Of a stretch of DNA of 64,000 nt, positions 41,665-50,032 are shown piece after piece. Below the pieces are notes generated by a model that was not told the origin of the DNA, made no database searches, and saw only the letters and a list, made by a program, of their open reading frames with translations. The DNA lies in contig JBHOQS010000023.1 of NCBI GenBank assembly GCA_042408875.1, positions 124,001-188,000 of the forward strand, given 5' to 3'. Numbering within the stretch: position 1 is the stretch's first letter; the number at the start of each line of letters is the position of its first letter. The translations under genes were made by a program, and so were the position numbers. This DNA comes from JBHOQS01 sp042408875 (GTDB lineage Bacteria; Chloroflexota; UBA11872; JBHOQS01).

Positions 41665-43728
41665 ATGGACGCTCCACAGCACCCTTCCTCGCATCAGGCG
41701 GCGCGCATTCCGCTGCGGCTTGGTATCCCGCTCCGCTGTAGCGATGGCCCCTGCGGCCGTCTTGAAGGAATGCTCGTCGCGCTCGAGCCACACTGGCGGA
41801 TCACCTATATCATCGCCGGCCAAGGCCTCGTCGCGCACCGCCGGCTGCGTATTCCCGTCCAGGAGATCAGCCGCGCCGGCTCAAGTGAGGTGCTTCTGAC
41901 GTGCAACCGCGCTGGTGCTGCTCGCTATGAGCAGTCTCAGGCCCAGGCCACGCAGGGGTCCGCCCTGTCTGGAGCAGCGCAGGAGCTCATGCTGCCAGAG
42001 CAGGCGCACACGCGCGATGGGCGCGCCGCGGTGGTGGCCGGCGCGCTGGCCGAAGAGCCGGACTGGCGCGTCACGCACCTGATCATTCGCCGCGGTGCGG
42101 TCTTCTCGAGCATGGTCCTGGTGGGCGTCGAACGCGTGATCGGCATCACGGCGAGCCATCTCACCCTCAATCTCGATGCCGCTGAGCTGGCCAGCCTGCC
42201 AGAATGGCGGGATGACGAGGCGATCGCCCATGACGTGCGTGAGGCACTGTGGCGCTCGGATCCACTGCGCGGGTTCGGCCTGGATACTCTCCAGATCGAC
42301 GTGCGCGGAGGCGTGGTCTACCTCTCGGGCAACATCGCCTCGCGCAGCCATCGCATGCTGGCTCGACGCCTAGCCCAGTCGGTGCGTGGCGTGCTGGAGG
42401 TGCGGGACACCCTGATTACCGACGATGACCTCGTGGCGCAGGCCGGCCGGGCGCTGGCGCAGGATCCCCCCACGCGCGACCTGCGCGTCGAGCTCCTGTC
42501 CTATCTGGGGACGATCCAGGTCTCTGGAACCGTCCAGCATGCCGGCCAGCGTGATGCCGTCGAAGAGGTGGTGCTGGATGTGCCGGGCGTGCGCGCCGTC
42601 GTTGACTGGCTGGCAGCTCCCGGCGATGAGCCTGCCCTGCCCTCGGAAGCCGACCTGCGCCCCGGGCTTCCTGTCGTCTGCCGCGATGGCGCTGTCGCGC
42701 AGATCGAACAGGTCGTGCTTTATCCGGCTACCCGCGCTGTATCGCATTTGATCGTGCGCGGCGCATGGCCGGAGACGCCGTACCGTGCTGTCCCAGTGGA
42801 ACTGGTCGAGGCGATCACGCCGCTGCACGCGGCGATTGCCCTGACATCGCGCGAGCTCGCGCACGACCCCCGGTACGACGCTAGGCGCTTCGTCTCCCCG
42901 GAGGGCGAGGAGATCCATCCCTACCGGCGCGAGGATGTGGAATTCGCTGGTTGGGGCTGGGTAAGCATGGACGCCCTCGTGCGTGCGGCGCTGGCCGGCG
43001 AGACACCACGGCCTGAGCCGGTGCGGCCCGGCATGCACGGCGCTGTTGGAGAGTACCTGGTGCTTCGCCGTGGCACGCCGGTGCAGTGTCGCGGCGGGCG
43101 GGCCGGGGTCGTGGACCATGTGCTGGTTGATCCGGTCTCACATATCGCGGCGCACTTCGTCGTGCGGTCGGAGGCTCTGGGCCGGGACCTGCTCGTGCCG
43201 GTGTCTCTCATCGCTGAGATCGACACGGAGCACGTCGCGCTGGATGCTACCCTGGAGGAGCTCGAGCGCCTGCCGGCGTACTTCCCGCAACGCTCCGACC
43301 AGGACATCCGCGCCGACCTGGAAGGCCGGCTCCTGCATCTGCACGCCGGGCCCGGACGTGGCGGCGTGCTGCGCGTGGCCCTGCGACACGGTGTGGTGAC
43401 CCTGCACGGCGTCGTGCCCACACCCGCGGAGCGCCGGCGGGCAGTGATCCTCGCTGAGACCACCCCGGGGGTGTGGCGGGTGCACGATCACCTCTACACG
43501 GACATGGAGATCGAGGCAGCAGTCCAGGAGCGGCTTGCCACCGAGCCGCTCCTGGCAGGCACCCGCCTGCACGTGCGCAGCCAGGCAGGGATGGTCACGC
43601 TCAGCGGAATGGTGGAGAGCGAGCGGCAGGCCGCAGCCGCGCTGCTGGCCGCCCAACAGGTCGATGGCGTCCGCCGGGTGACTGACAAGCTAGTGCGACA
43701 GCCGGCTGGCCTGGCGCGGGCGGCCTGA
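41665..43728 (+). CDS. PRC-barrel-like/BON repeat protein
   Basis: 687-residue protein without signal peptide or membrane helix. It reads as a duplicated block. Two PRC-barrel-like segments (~15-80, ~108-180) and two BON domains (~182-252, ~254-318) are followed by two more PRC-like segments (~330-400, ~465-540) and two more BON domains (~545-612, ~612-678). BON hallmarks such as VVYLSGNIASRSHRMLA, TIQVSGTVQHAGQRD, VVTLHGVVPTPAERRRA and MVTLSGMVESERQAA are plain; the PRC assignment rests on the pattern of short beta strands and is less sure. BON domains usually contact membranes or other proteins. The ATG has GGAGG upstream. The last 39 bases overlap a convergent glycosyltransferase gene. Confidence 0.8.
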   Translation: MDAPQHPSSHQAARIPLRLGIPLRCSDGPCGRLEGMLVALEPHWRITYIIAGQGLVAHRRLRIPVQEISRAGSSEVLLTCNRAGAARYEQSQAQATQGSALSGAAQELMLPEQAHTRDGRAAVVAGALAEEPDWRVTHLIIRRGAVFSSMVLVGVERVIGITASHLTLNLDAAELASLPEWRDDEAIAHDVREALWRSDPLRGFGLDTLQIDVRGGVVYLSGNIASRSHRMLARRLAQSVRGVLEVRDTLITDDDLVAQAGRALAQDPPTRDLRVELLSYLGTIQVSGTVQHAGQRDAVEEVVLDVPGVRAVVDWLAAPGDEPALPSEADLRPGLPVVCRDGAVAQIEQVVLYPATRAVSHLIVRGAWPETPYRAVPVELVEAITPLHAAIALTSRELAHDPRYDARRFVSPEGEEIHPYRREDVEFAGWGWVSMDALVRAALAGETPRPEPVRPGMHGAVGEYLVLRRGTPVQCRGGRAGVVDHVLVDPVSHIAAHFVVRSEALGRDLLVPVSLIAEIDTEHVALDATLEELERLPAYFPQRSDQDIRADLEGRLLHLHAGPGRGGVLRVALRHGVVTLHGVVPTPAERRRAVILAETTPGVWRVHDHLYTDMEIEAAVQERLATEPLLAGTRLHVRSQAGMVTLSGMVESERQAAAALLAAQQVDGVRRVTDKLVRQPAGLARAA

Positions 43729-44889
43729 TCGGACGGCATAGCGCACGAGGAGGGCCTCGGTCTGCTCGACCAGGGTCTCCCAGCGCATCGTCTCGATGCG
43801 AGCGCGGGCCGCGGCTGCGTACGCGGCGGCCCGCGCCGGCTGCGTCAGTACTTCGAGCAGTGCGTCGCACAATGCCTCGCGATTGCCCCAGGGCACCAGC
43901 CTGCCTGATACGCCGTCGTCGATCAGCTCGAGGTTCCCGCCCTTGGCCGAGGCCACTACCGGCGTGCCAGCAGCCATGCTCTCCAACAGCACGTGGGAGA
44001 GGCCCTCATAGCCCGAGTACAGCACAAAAGCGTCGGCGGCACGGAAGTAGCAGGGGATCAGCGCCCGGTCCACCTGGCCGGCAAAGTGCACGGCGTCGCA
44101 CACGCCAAGCTCCTGCGCAAGCTGCTCGAGCTGCGGCCGGAGCGGTCCGTCGCCAACCACCACCAGCCGCAGCCCAGGCACGCACTGCCGGAGCTTTGGG
44201 AGCAGGCGGATGAGCTCGTCTACCCCCTTCCAGGGGACCAGCCGCGCCACAATGAGCAGGAGCGGGCCCCCATTGAGACCGAGGCGCTGGCGTGCCGCGG
44301 CACGGTCGCCGAGCTCCTCGAAGCGCGACAGGTCTACGGCGTTGTAGATCACGTGGATCTTCTCCTGCGGCACGCCCCAGCCTGTAATGATGCGCTTAAA
44401 GTAGTGGCTCGGCGTGATGATGGCGTCTGCACGCAGGCAGTAGAAGCGCTGGATCGCCTGCAAGAGCCGCACCCGCCACCCATGCCGTCCGGACTGGAAG
44501 TCGTCGATGTTGAGATCAGGCGAGATATACCCGTAGGTGATGGCCTTCTCCCAGGCGAAGTCGCCCACCACCTTCAGCACCAGAGGGCGGCGGAGCCCCA
44601 GCGTGAGCACAGCCGCAGGCAGCCCGTAGTCGTTGACGTACACCACATCGCAGCGGCGCAGCATCGGCAACAGGGCCAGCGTATAGCGCAGCAGGCGGAG
44701 CGGGATAGGCTGCCGTCGCGAGATGCGCACTACTCGATACGGGTACGCGATGTCGTGGCCGGTCTCGCCAAAACAGAGCACTTCCAGTGCATGCCCGCGC
44801 GCAGCCAGGGCATTGCACAGGTGGTACAGGTAGGTTGCCGGCCCGCCCTGCTCGGGATGGAAGATGCCGGTGGCGATGGCGATACGCAT
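43690..44889 (-). CDS. GT4-type glycosyltransferase
   Basis: 399-residue family 4 glycosyltransferase. It begins MRIAIATGIFHPEQGGPATY, then VVYVNDYGLPAAVL, VVGDFAWEKAITYGY, VIYNAVDLSRFEEL, VARLVPWKGVDELIRLLPKL and the donor-site segment GYEGLSHVLLESMAAGTPVV. The start is fixed by that N-terminus; the open frame further up to 45000 is not coding. A TATACT box ends seven bases before the ATG and no Shine-Dalgarno sequence is present, so it may be leaderless like hisH. The 3' end overlaps the convergent PRC/BON gene by 39 bases. Confidence 0.88.
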   Translation of the reverse strand: MRIAIATGIFHPEQGGPATYLYHLCNALAARGHALEVLCFGETGHDIAYPYRVVRISRRQPIPLRLLRYTLALLPMLRRCDVVYVNDYGLPAAVLTLGLRRPLVLKVVGDFAWEKAITYGYISPDLNIDDFQSGRHGWRVRLLQAIQRFYCLRADAIITPSHYFKRIITGWGVPQEKIHVIYNAVDLSRFEELGDRAAARQRLGLNGGPLLLIVARLVPWKGVDELIRLLPKLRQCVPGLRLVVVGDGPLRPQLEQLAQELGVCDAVHFAGQVDRALIPCYFRAADAFVLYSGYEGLSHVLLESMAAGTPVVASAKGGNLELIDDGVSGRLVPWGNREALCDALLEVLTQPARAAAYAAAARARIETMRWETLVEQTEALLVRYAVRSGRPRQASRLSH

Positions 44890-45090
44890 GGCCTGAGTAT
44901 AGCGCACACGGCCAGCGCCAGGCGCGTCGTCTGCGGCGTGTGGTATGATGGGCCCCTGCGCAGCTGGCCTAGTCTTGTCGGGCACAGAGGCCCGTTGCAA
45001 TGGTCGAAGTGATGGTAGAGAGTATATAGCTCAAAGATAGCTTGTCCCGGTACATCATATATCTATATATCTATATCTAGGTCAGAGCCC

Positions 45091-45873
45091 ATGAGCGAAC
45101 CGAGCCCGCGTGAGCTCCTCGACGTGGCGATCGAGGCCGCCTGGGCGGCAGGCCGCCGGACCCTGGCGTACTTCAACACTGGTGCAGCGGTCGAGTTCAA
45201 GGACGACAACACTCCGGTGACTGCCGCCGACCGTGAGGCCGAGGCAATCCTGCGCCGCGCAATCACGCGGGCCTTTCCGGATCACGCTATCCTGGGTGAA
45301 GAGGAGGGCGAGACCCCGGGGCAAGCGCCTTACCGCTGGATCATCGATCCGCTCGATGGCACGAAGACATTCGTGCGCGGCGTGCCGCTCTACGGTACGA
45401 TGGTGGGTGTCGAAGCACATGGCGAGCTCGTGGCCGGGGTGATCTACTTGCCCGCGCTTGACGAGATGGTTGCCGCAGCCCGCGGTCTGGGCTGCACGTG
45501 GAATGGGCGCCCGTGTCGCGTCTCGCCGGTCGACCGGCTGGAGGATGCTCTCCTGGTGGTCACCAGCATGCGCATGGCGCCCGAGCGGTACCGCCGCTAC
45601 GAACGGCTGGCCTCGCGCACCCAGCTCCAGCGCACCTGGGCCGACTGCTACGGATACGTGCTGGTGGCCACCGGCCGCGCCGAGATCGCCCTGGACCCCA
45701 TCATGAACCCCTGGGACTGCGCTGCTGTGCTGCCCATTCTGGAAGAGGCAGGCGGGCATTTCACCGACTGGCAGGGCCGGCGCACTATCTGGAGCGGCGA
45801 AGGGCTCGCCACCAACGCCGCGCTGCACCGACAGGCGCTCGAGCTCCTGCGTGACGAGCAGAACACGGAATAA
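45091..45873 (+). CDS. hisN: inositol-monophosphatase-family phosphatase, probable histidinol-phosphatase
   Basis: 260-residue Mg-dependent phosphatase. Family motifs: TPVTAADREAEAIL, GEEEGE, the metal site WIIDPLDGTKTFVRGVPLYG and NPWDCAAVLPILEEAGG. The wording DGTKTFVRG with the following YGT fits the HisN-type histidinol-phosphatases better than true inositol monophosphatases or CysQ. Five other his genes in the window support the role, but they lie 37 kb away, so the symbol is tentative. The ATG at 45091 is preceded by AT-rich tandem TATATC repeats (45055-45077). Confidence 0.72.
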   Translation: MSEPSPRELLDVAIEAAWAAGRRTLAYFNTGAAVEFKDDNTPVTAADREAEAILRRAITRAFPDHAILGEEEGETPGQAPYRWIIDPLDGTKTFVRGVPLYGTMVGVEAHGELVAGVIYLPALDEMVAAARGLGCTWNGRPCRVSPVDRLEDALLVVTSMRMAPERYRRYERLASRTQLQRTWADCYGYVLVATGRAEIALDPIMNPWDCAAVLPILEEAGGHFTDWQGRRTIWSGEGLATNAALHRQALELLRDEQNTE

Positions 45874-45897
45874 CCGGTAGGCCTGCGAAGGATCGCT

Positions 45898-47124
45898 TCA
45901 CGTATTCGTGGACGAACCAGCCCGAGTCGCCACGAGCAGCCATGCCGCTGCCACTGAGAGCAGGTTCAGGCCACCGACCAGCACGAAGGCTAGCGTCGGG
46001 CCCTGTGGGCCGAGCGCGTCCAGCGCGCCGCCCAGCATACTCCCGCTGAGCATGCCGGCGCTCCAGAGAAGGTGCGTGAGGGCCATCAGCCGTCCCTTCT
46101 CCGCCGCTCCGGCCAGCTCGTTGATCAGGGGCGGCATGGTGGTCGAGAGCGACCACGCCGCGGCGGCGCCGGCGATGCCGAAAACGTACAGCCCCCACAG
46201 CTCACGACCGAACGCCGCCGCACCCAGCGCGCACAGCATCACCGCCGTCGCAGCGGCGGCAGCGGGCAGCCGGGTGCCGGCGCGGTCGAGGATGCGCCCG
46301 GTCATGAGCTGGAAAGCCGCAGCGACGAGCAGGCTGGCAGCGCCGTAATCGAGCGCCGCTGTGGCGCTGTGGGCGCGCAGGCGGAAGATGAGTTGCGGAA
46401 TGAGCAGCGTGGCCGTGCCCCAGTAGAACGTGGGCAGATAGCGCATCAGGCCAAGGAGCTGCACCTCACGCCGGCGCAACAGATCGCCGTAGCCAGCGAA
46501 AATGCGGCGTAGTGGGACGCCGCGCACCGCATGATCGACCGGCAAGGGCGGCAATGCCAGCACGGCAGCCAGCGTAATCAGGCTGTTAGCAGCCACGACA
46601 AGCGCGGCCAATGTGAGAAAGCCGAAGTGATCGACGATACGGCCGGCGTAGATGTTGCCCAGGGAGTTGCCCAGCGTGTTGCCCAGAAAGAACAGCGCTG
46701 TCCCAATGCCCAGCCGCGCGGCGTTCACCGCACCCATCAGGTAGGTCTGGCTGCCGGTGCTCTGCAAGCCAAAGGCGAGCCCGGCATAGAGCCACAGCAG
46801 CGAGAGCAGCAGCGGGCTGCCGGTGAGGTAGGCTACTCCAGCTACAGCCGAGCCGGTCAAGCCCAGCACCAGGGTGGGCTTGCGGCCCAGCCGGTCGCAC
46901 AGCGCTCCGCCGACCAGGGCGAAGAGCCCGCCCATCGCCATCTCGATGGCGCGGATCCAGCTCGCTAGTAGCAGCGGCTGGTGTAGGTAGCCCTCGACGT
47001 ACAGCGGCAAGAGCGAGCGCGCTGGCGCCGACAGCACGCCGTTAGCGAAGAGCACCACGAGCAGGATAGCAAAGGGCCGCGTGAACAGCTGCGGCCGTGC
47101 CGCTGGAATCGTGTGCGCGCTCAT
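45898..47124 (-). CDS. MFS transporter
   Basis: 408-residue major facilitator protein with about 12 hydrophobic helices in two six-helix halves. The cytoplasmic loop 2-3 carries the family signature GGALCDRLGRKPTLVLG. A second related sequence (LMTGRILDRAGTRLPAAAAA) is in the second half. The C-terminus WLLVATRAGSSTNT is short. It is convergent with the histidinol-phosphatase-like gene (25 bases apart). The substrate is unknown; general resemblance is to drug/metabolite exporters. Confidence 0.87.
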   Translation of the reverse strand: MSAHTIPAARPQLFTRPFAILLVVLFANGVLSAPARSLLPLYVEGYLHQPLLLASWIRAIEMAMGGLFALVGGALCDRLGRKPTLVLGLTGSAVAGVAYLTGSPLLLSLLWLYAGLAFGLQSTGSQTYLMGAVNAARLGIGTALFFLGNTLGNSLGNIYAGRIVDHFGFLTLAALVVAANSLITLAAVLALPPLPVDHAVRGVPLRRIFAGYGDLLRRREVQLLGLMRYLPTFYWGTATLLIPQLIFRLRAHSATAALDYGAASLLVAAAFQLMTGRILDRAGTRLPAAAAATAVMLCALGAAAFGRELWGLYVFGIAGAAAAWSLSTTMPPLINELAGAAEKGRLMALTHLLWSAGMLSGSMLGGALDALGPQGPTLAFVLVGGLNLLSVAAAWLLVATRAGSSTNT

Positions 47125-47445
47125 CGGCGTGCTCGTCTCGTACCCGTCTCGTGCACAGCGATAAGCCCTGTCTCGCTAGGAGCAGGCATCACGAAGAGGC
47201 GAACAGGCCAGCGTAGTATAGCAGTGCCGGATATGTGGTGCCTACTGCACACTGCGCAAAGACACGCCACGCCTCCCTGCACGCGTCCGCCTTGCCTCAA
47301 GGCGGGGTGCGGAGTCTACGTAGCACGCGCTACGCACTGCCTCGAGATCGGCGTATAATCGTGCCCGCCCCCTATTGGGTGACAGCCACACAGCCATATG
47401 GGTAACAAAACATAGAGTACGTCGTGGCAGAAAATGGTGTGAGCT
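47125..47445. other. spacer with hairpin and -10 box
   Basis: This 321-base divergent spacer holds no gene. It contains a perfect hairpin CCGCCTTG-CCT-CAAGGCGG (47287-47305), a GTACGTAGCACGC-like piece of the palindrome family (about 47318-47340) and an isolated TATAAT (47354-47359) that may drive the small gene at 47446, though no matching -35 box is seen. Confidence 0.5.
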
Positions 47446-47649
47446 ATGCAGCTTCTGGTGCGGCTAGGGAAGAGCGAGGCGAACGCTGCGGCAGCGGTGC
47501 TGCGCGGCTACCTCCAGCACCAGCGCGAGCGGCTCGGAGAGCAGGCTGAGAAGACCCCCAACTTCCGGCTCGTCTCGGCAGCGCTGAGAGCGCTCGAGCA
47601 GGCGCTGGCGGCTGCCTCCTCTGAAGAGCCCTCACGCGACCAGCCATAA
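47446..47649 (+). CDS. small helical protein, unknown
   Basis: 67 residues, strongly G/C-biased at third codon positions like the neighbouring genes, so probably real. The sequence is Ala/Leu/Arg/Glu-rich and predicted almost wholly helical (EANAAAAVLRGYLQHQRERL and SAALRALEQALAAASSEE), compatible with a helical hairpin or coiled coil. No family is recognised. The start has only a weak GTGAG upstream. A TATAAT sits about 85 bases before it. Confidence 0.5.
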   Translation: MQLLVRLGKSEANAAAAVLRGYLQHQRERLGEQAEKTPNFRLVSAALRALEQALAAASSEEPSRDQP

Positions 47650-47950
47650 ACGCACGCCGGGGAGCTGGCATGGCAAACGGCAGGGCTATGTCCTGCGCGC
47701 TGTGCGGCGTCCGCGCAGAGGGCATCTGGTGCAGCGGCGTTGCATGCGCTCTCTCTAGAGGCATGCGTACCCACCGGTGTGCCCTGCACGGCCTCCTGCA
47801 TACGCGCCCGATACTCCAGGAGATACTCCAGGAGAAGGATAGCAACATAAGGATAGCAAAGGATAGCAGCAGGAGAATTCAGCGAACCCAATTGGGCTTG
47901 TGTTTACGGCTGTGATACCAGTAGAGAAGTAAATAGCGAAAGGACGTACC
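47650..47950. other. gene-free spacer with short repeats
   Basis: Nothing codes convincingly here. The right part holds a perfect tandem 12-mer GATACTCCAGGA (47810-47821, 47822-47833), followed by three copies of AAGGATAGCA-like sequence to about 47870. This lies in the leader of the isomerase gene at 47951. Confidence 0.6.
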
Positions 47951-48781
47951 GTGCGTATCTCTCTCGTTACCGATGAAGTAAGCCGCGATGTGCTGACTGC
48001 CTGTGAGCTCGCAGCGATGTGGGGCATCCGCCATGTGGATCTCAAGGGGCTTCGTACCGGGCGAGTGCCGGATATCACTGAGGCAGAGCGGCGCGAGCTG
48101 CGCCAGGCGCTGGAGCGCTTCGGGCTCGACGTCCTAGTGCTCTCACCAGGGCTGTTCAAGATCCCGTGGGACTCGCCAGAGCGCGAGCAGCACCGGCACG
48201 ACCGCTACGCGCGGTCGGCTGAGCTCGCGCACGAGCTCGGTGCTCGTCGCATGATCGTCTTCAGCTTCGAGAAGCCGGGGCCGCGCTACCTCCCGGCTCC
48301 ACCCGAATGCCCGCCGTATGTGATCGAGGCGCTCCAGGAGCTAGCGGAGAAGGCCGAACGGGACGGGCTGCTGCTGCTGCTGGAGAACGAAGCTACCTGC
48401 TGGGGCGATACTGGCCAGAACGCTGCGGCGATCGTGCGCCGGGTCGGCCGCCCCGCTCTGCGGCTGAACTGGGACCCTGGGAACAGCGTCAGCGCCGGTG
48501 TGCCTCAGCCATATCCGAGCGATTTTCAGCATGTACGTGGCCTGGCTAGTCTGGTACACTTCAAGGCCGATCGGCGTAACGCACCTGGGATCTGGCCGGA
48601 TTCACAGCTCGCCAGCGCCGAGCCCCTGCCCTGGGAGGCCATGCTGCGTGAGCTCCTGGCCGGCGGCTTTGACGGTCATATCGCCATCGAGACGCACGCG
48701 CGGCCGAAGGTGCAGTGCTCCCTGGCTTGCTGGAATGACTTGAAACAGATACTCTCGGCGCTCGGAGAGGCTGTGGACTAG
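47951..48781 (+). CDS. sugar phosphate isomerase/epimerase family TIM barrel (copy 2)
   Basis: 276-residue xylose-isomerase-like barrel. Candidate metal ligands: Glu in LLLENEATCW, Asp in NWDPGN, His and Asp in VHFKADRRN, Glu in IAIETHARP. The GTG at 47951 has AAAGGA upstream. It is followed 44 bases later by a Gfo/Idh/MocA dehydrogenase and then by a second one, so the three probably act in one pathway. The pairing of such isomerases with these dehydrogenases is known in 3-keto-sugar and inositol use. Confidence 0.87.
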   Translation: MRISLVTDEVSRDVLTACELAAMWGIRHVDLKGLRTGRVPDITEAERRELRQALERFGLDVLVLSPGLFKIPWDSPEREQHRHDRYARSAELAHELGARRMIVFSFEKPGPRYLPAPPECPPYVIEALQELAEKAERDGLLLLLENEATCWGDTGQNAAAIVRRVGRPALRLNWDPGNSVSAGVPQPYPSDFQHVRGLASLVHFKADRRNAPGIWPDSQLASAEPLPWEAMLRELLAGGFDGHIAIETHARPKVQCSLACWNDLKQILSALGEAVD

Positions 48782-48825
48782 AGTGAGCCGGTGAGCGCGA
48801 AGGATCACCACCGGGGAGGAGCGCT

Positions 48826-49827
48826 ATGTCTGATCGTGTGCGGGTCTGTATCGTCGGGCTGGGCTGGACCGGGTCGAATCACCTGGCAGGCTATCGTGCT
48901 ATTCGCGATCGCGCCGAGGTCGTGGCGGCGGTTGTGCGCTCTGAGGAAGGCCAGGCGCGCGCTCGGGCGGCAGGCATCCCGCGTATCCTCACCGACTGGC
49001 GCGCAGCCCTGGAGGACCCTGAGATCGACGCCATCGACTTCTGCACGCCGTCGTTCTTACATGCTGAGCAGTCAGTCGCTGCCCTGGAGGCCGGCAAGCA
49101 TGTGCTTTGTGAGACGCCGGCCTGCCATACCCTGGAGGAGGCCCGGCGCATCCGCTGGGCGATCATGCAGCACCCAGAGCTGGTGGCCGCGACCGGGCAC
49201 GTAGCGCGTTGCTGGCCCACCTTCGAGCACGCTCACCGCTTGGTCGAGGCCGGTGAGATCGGCCGGGTGTTCATGCTTGAGGCCAACTACGCGCACAAGC
49301 CGGACCCCGACGAGTACCCCTCGGCGCGCACGTGGGGACGCGATATCACGAAGCGAGCGCGTTTGGGAGCGGCCCACCATGCCATCGACCTACTGCGCTG
49401 GTTTGCCGGCGATGTTTATGAGGTGGCCGGCGATCAGACCAGGCAGGCGAGCCTGGCCGTGCTGCGCTTCGAGAGCGGTGTGCTGGGCAAGATCTTCACC
49501 AGCAATGCGGTCGTACAGCCATACGACTTAAGCGTGGTGATCTACGGTGACCGGGGCACCATTGTCACCCGCTGGGAGGAGCTCGAGTTACGCGGGCTGG
49601 TGCACCGCTCGGCGAACTGGGCGCCGGAGTATCTGGAGCGCACGCCGTTGCACGGGCGCGGCTCCCCGGAGTGGGCCCGCGAGATGGCAGGCTTCGTCGA
49701 TGCTATCCTCGGCCACCGGCAGCCACCCTGTCCCATGACCGACGGCGTGGCTGCCGTGGAGACCGGCCTGGCCATCCAGCAAGCCATGGACCTGGGCCTG
49801 CGGGTGCGAGTAGTGCGTGGGACGTAA
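48826..49827 (+). CDS. Gfo/Idh/MocA family oxidoreductase (ETP variant, copy A)
   Basis: 333-residue NAD(P)-dependent oxidoreductase. The Rossmann motif VCIVGLGWTGSNHLAGY and AIDFCTPSFLHAE are normal. The segment where most members have EKP reads VLCETPACHTLEEA, so the catalytic Lys is replaced by Thr. The substrate-side His is in LGAAHHAIDLLRWFAG. The ATG has GGAGGAG upstream. It follows an isomerase gene and precedes a second ETP-type oxidoreductase gene. Confidence 0.88.
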   Translation: MSDRVRVCIVGLGWTGSNHLAGYRAIRDRAEVVAAVVRSEEGQARARAAGIPRILTDWRAALEDPEIDAIDFCTPSFLHAEQSVAALEAGKHVLCETPACHTLEEARRIRWAIMQHPELVAATGHVARCWPTFEHAHRLVEAGEIGRVFMLEANYAHKPDPDEYPSARTWGRDITKRARLGAAHHAIDLLRWFAGDVYEVAGDQTRQASLAVLRFESGVLGKIFTSNAVVQPYDLSVVIYGDRGTIVTRWEELELRGLVHRSANWAPEYLERTPLHGRGSPEWAREMAGFVDAILGHRQPPCPMTDGVAAVETGLAIQQAMDLGLRVRVVRGT

Positions 49828-49858
49828 TATGTTACGTACTGCGTACTGTGTAACTGCT

Positions 49859-49998
49859 GCTGTGTACTACGTACTGCGCAAGGACTGCACGAGGAAGAAG
49901 ATGCGCATCGCGCGGCAAAGCATACCCGATGAAAGCGCGAAAGCTTCGGAGAGCTTGGTCTCTACACATTTCGCATTACGCATTACGTAGTACGCAGC
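49859..49998. repeat. palindromic intergenic element between two oxidoreductase genes
   Basis: GCTGTGTACTACGTA (49859-49873) and TACGTAGTACGCAGC (49984-49998) are inverted copies with one mismatch. Just outside on the left is GCGTACTGTGTAAC, which is also part of the arm of the 8286-8396 element. Confidence 0.75.
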
Positions 49999-50032
49999 AC
50001 GCAGTAGCCCCGCATTACTTTTGAGGTGTACG

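Noticed and set aside
47670..47915. 81-codon ORF with several cysteines (CALCGV...)
   Set aside because: Cys spacing is irregular, codon bias is weak, and the 3' part runs through tandem repeats.
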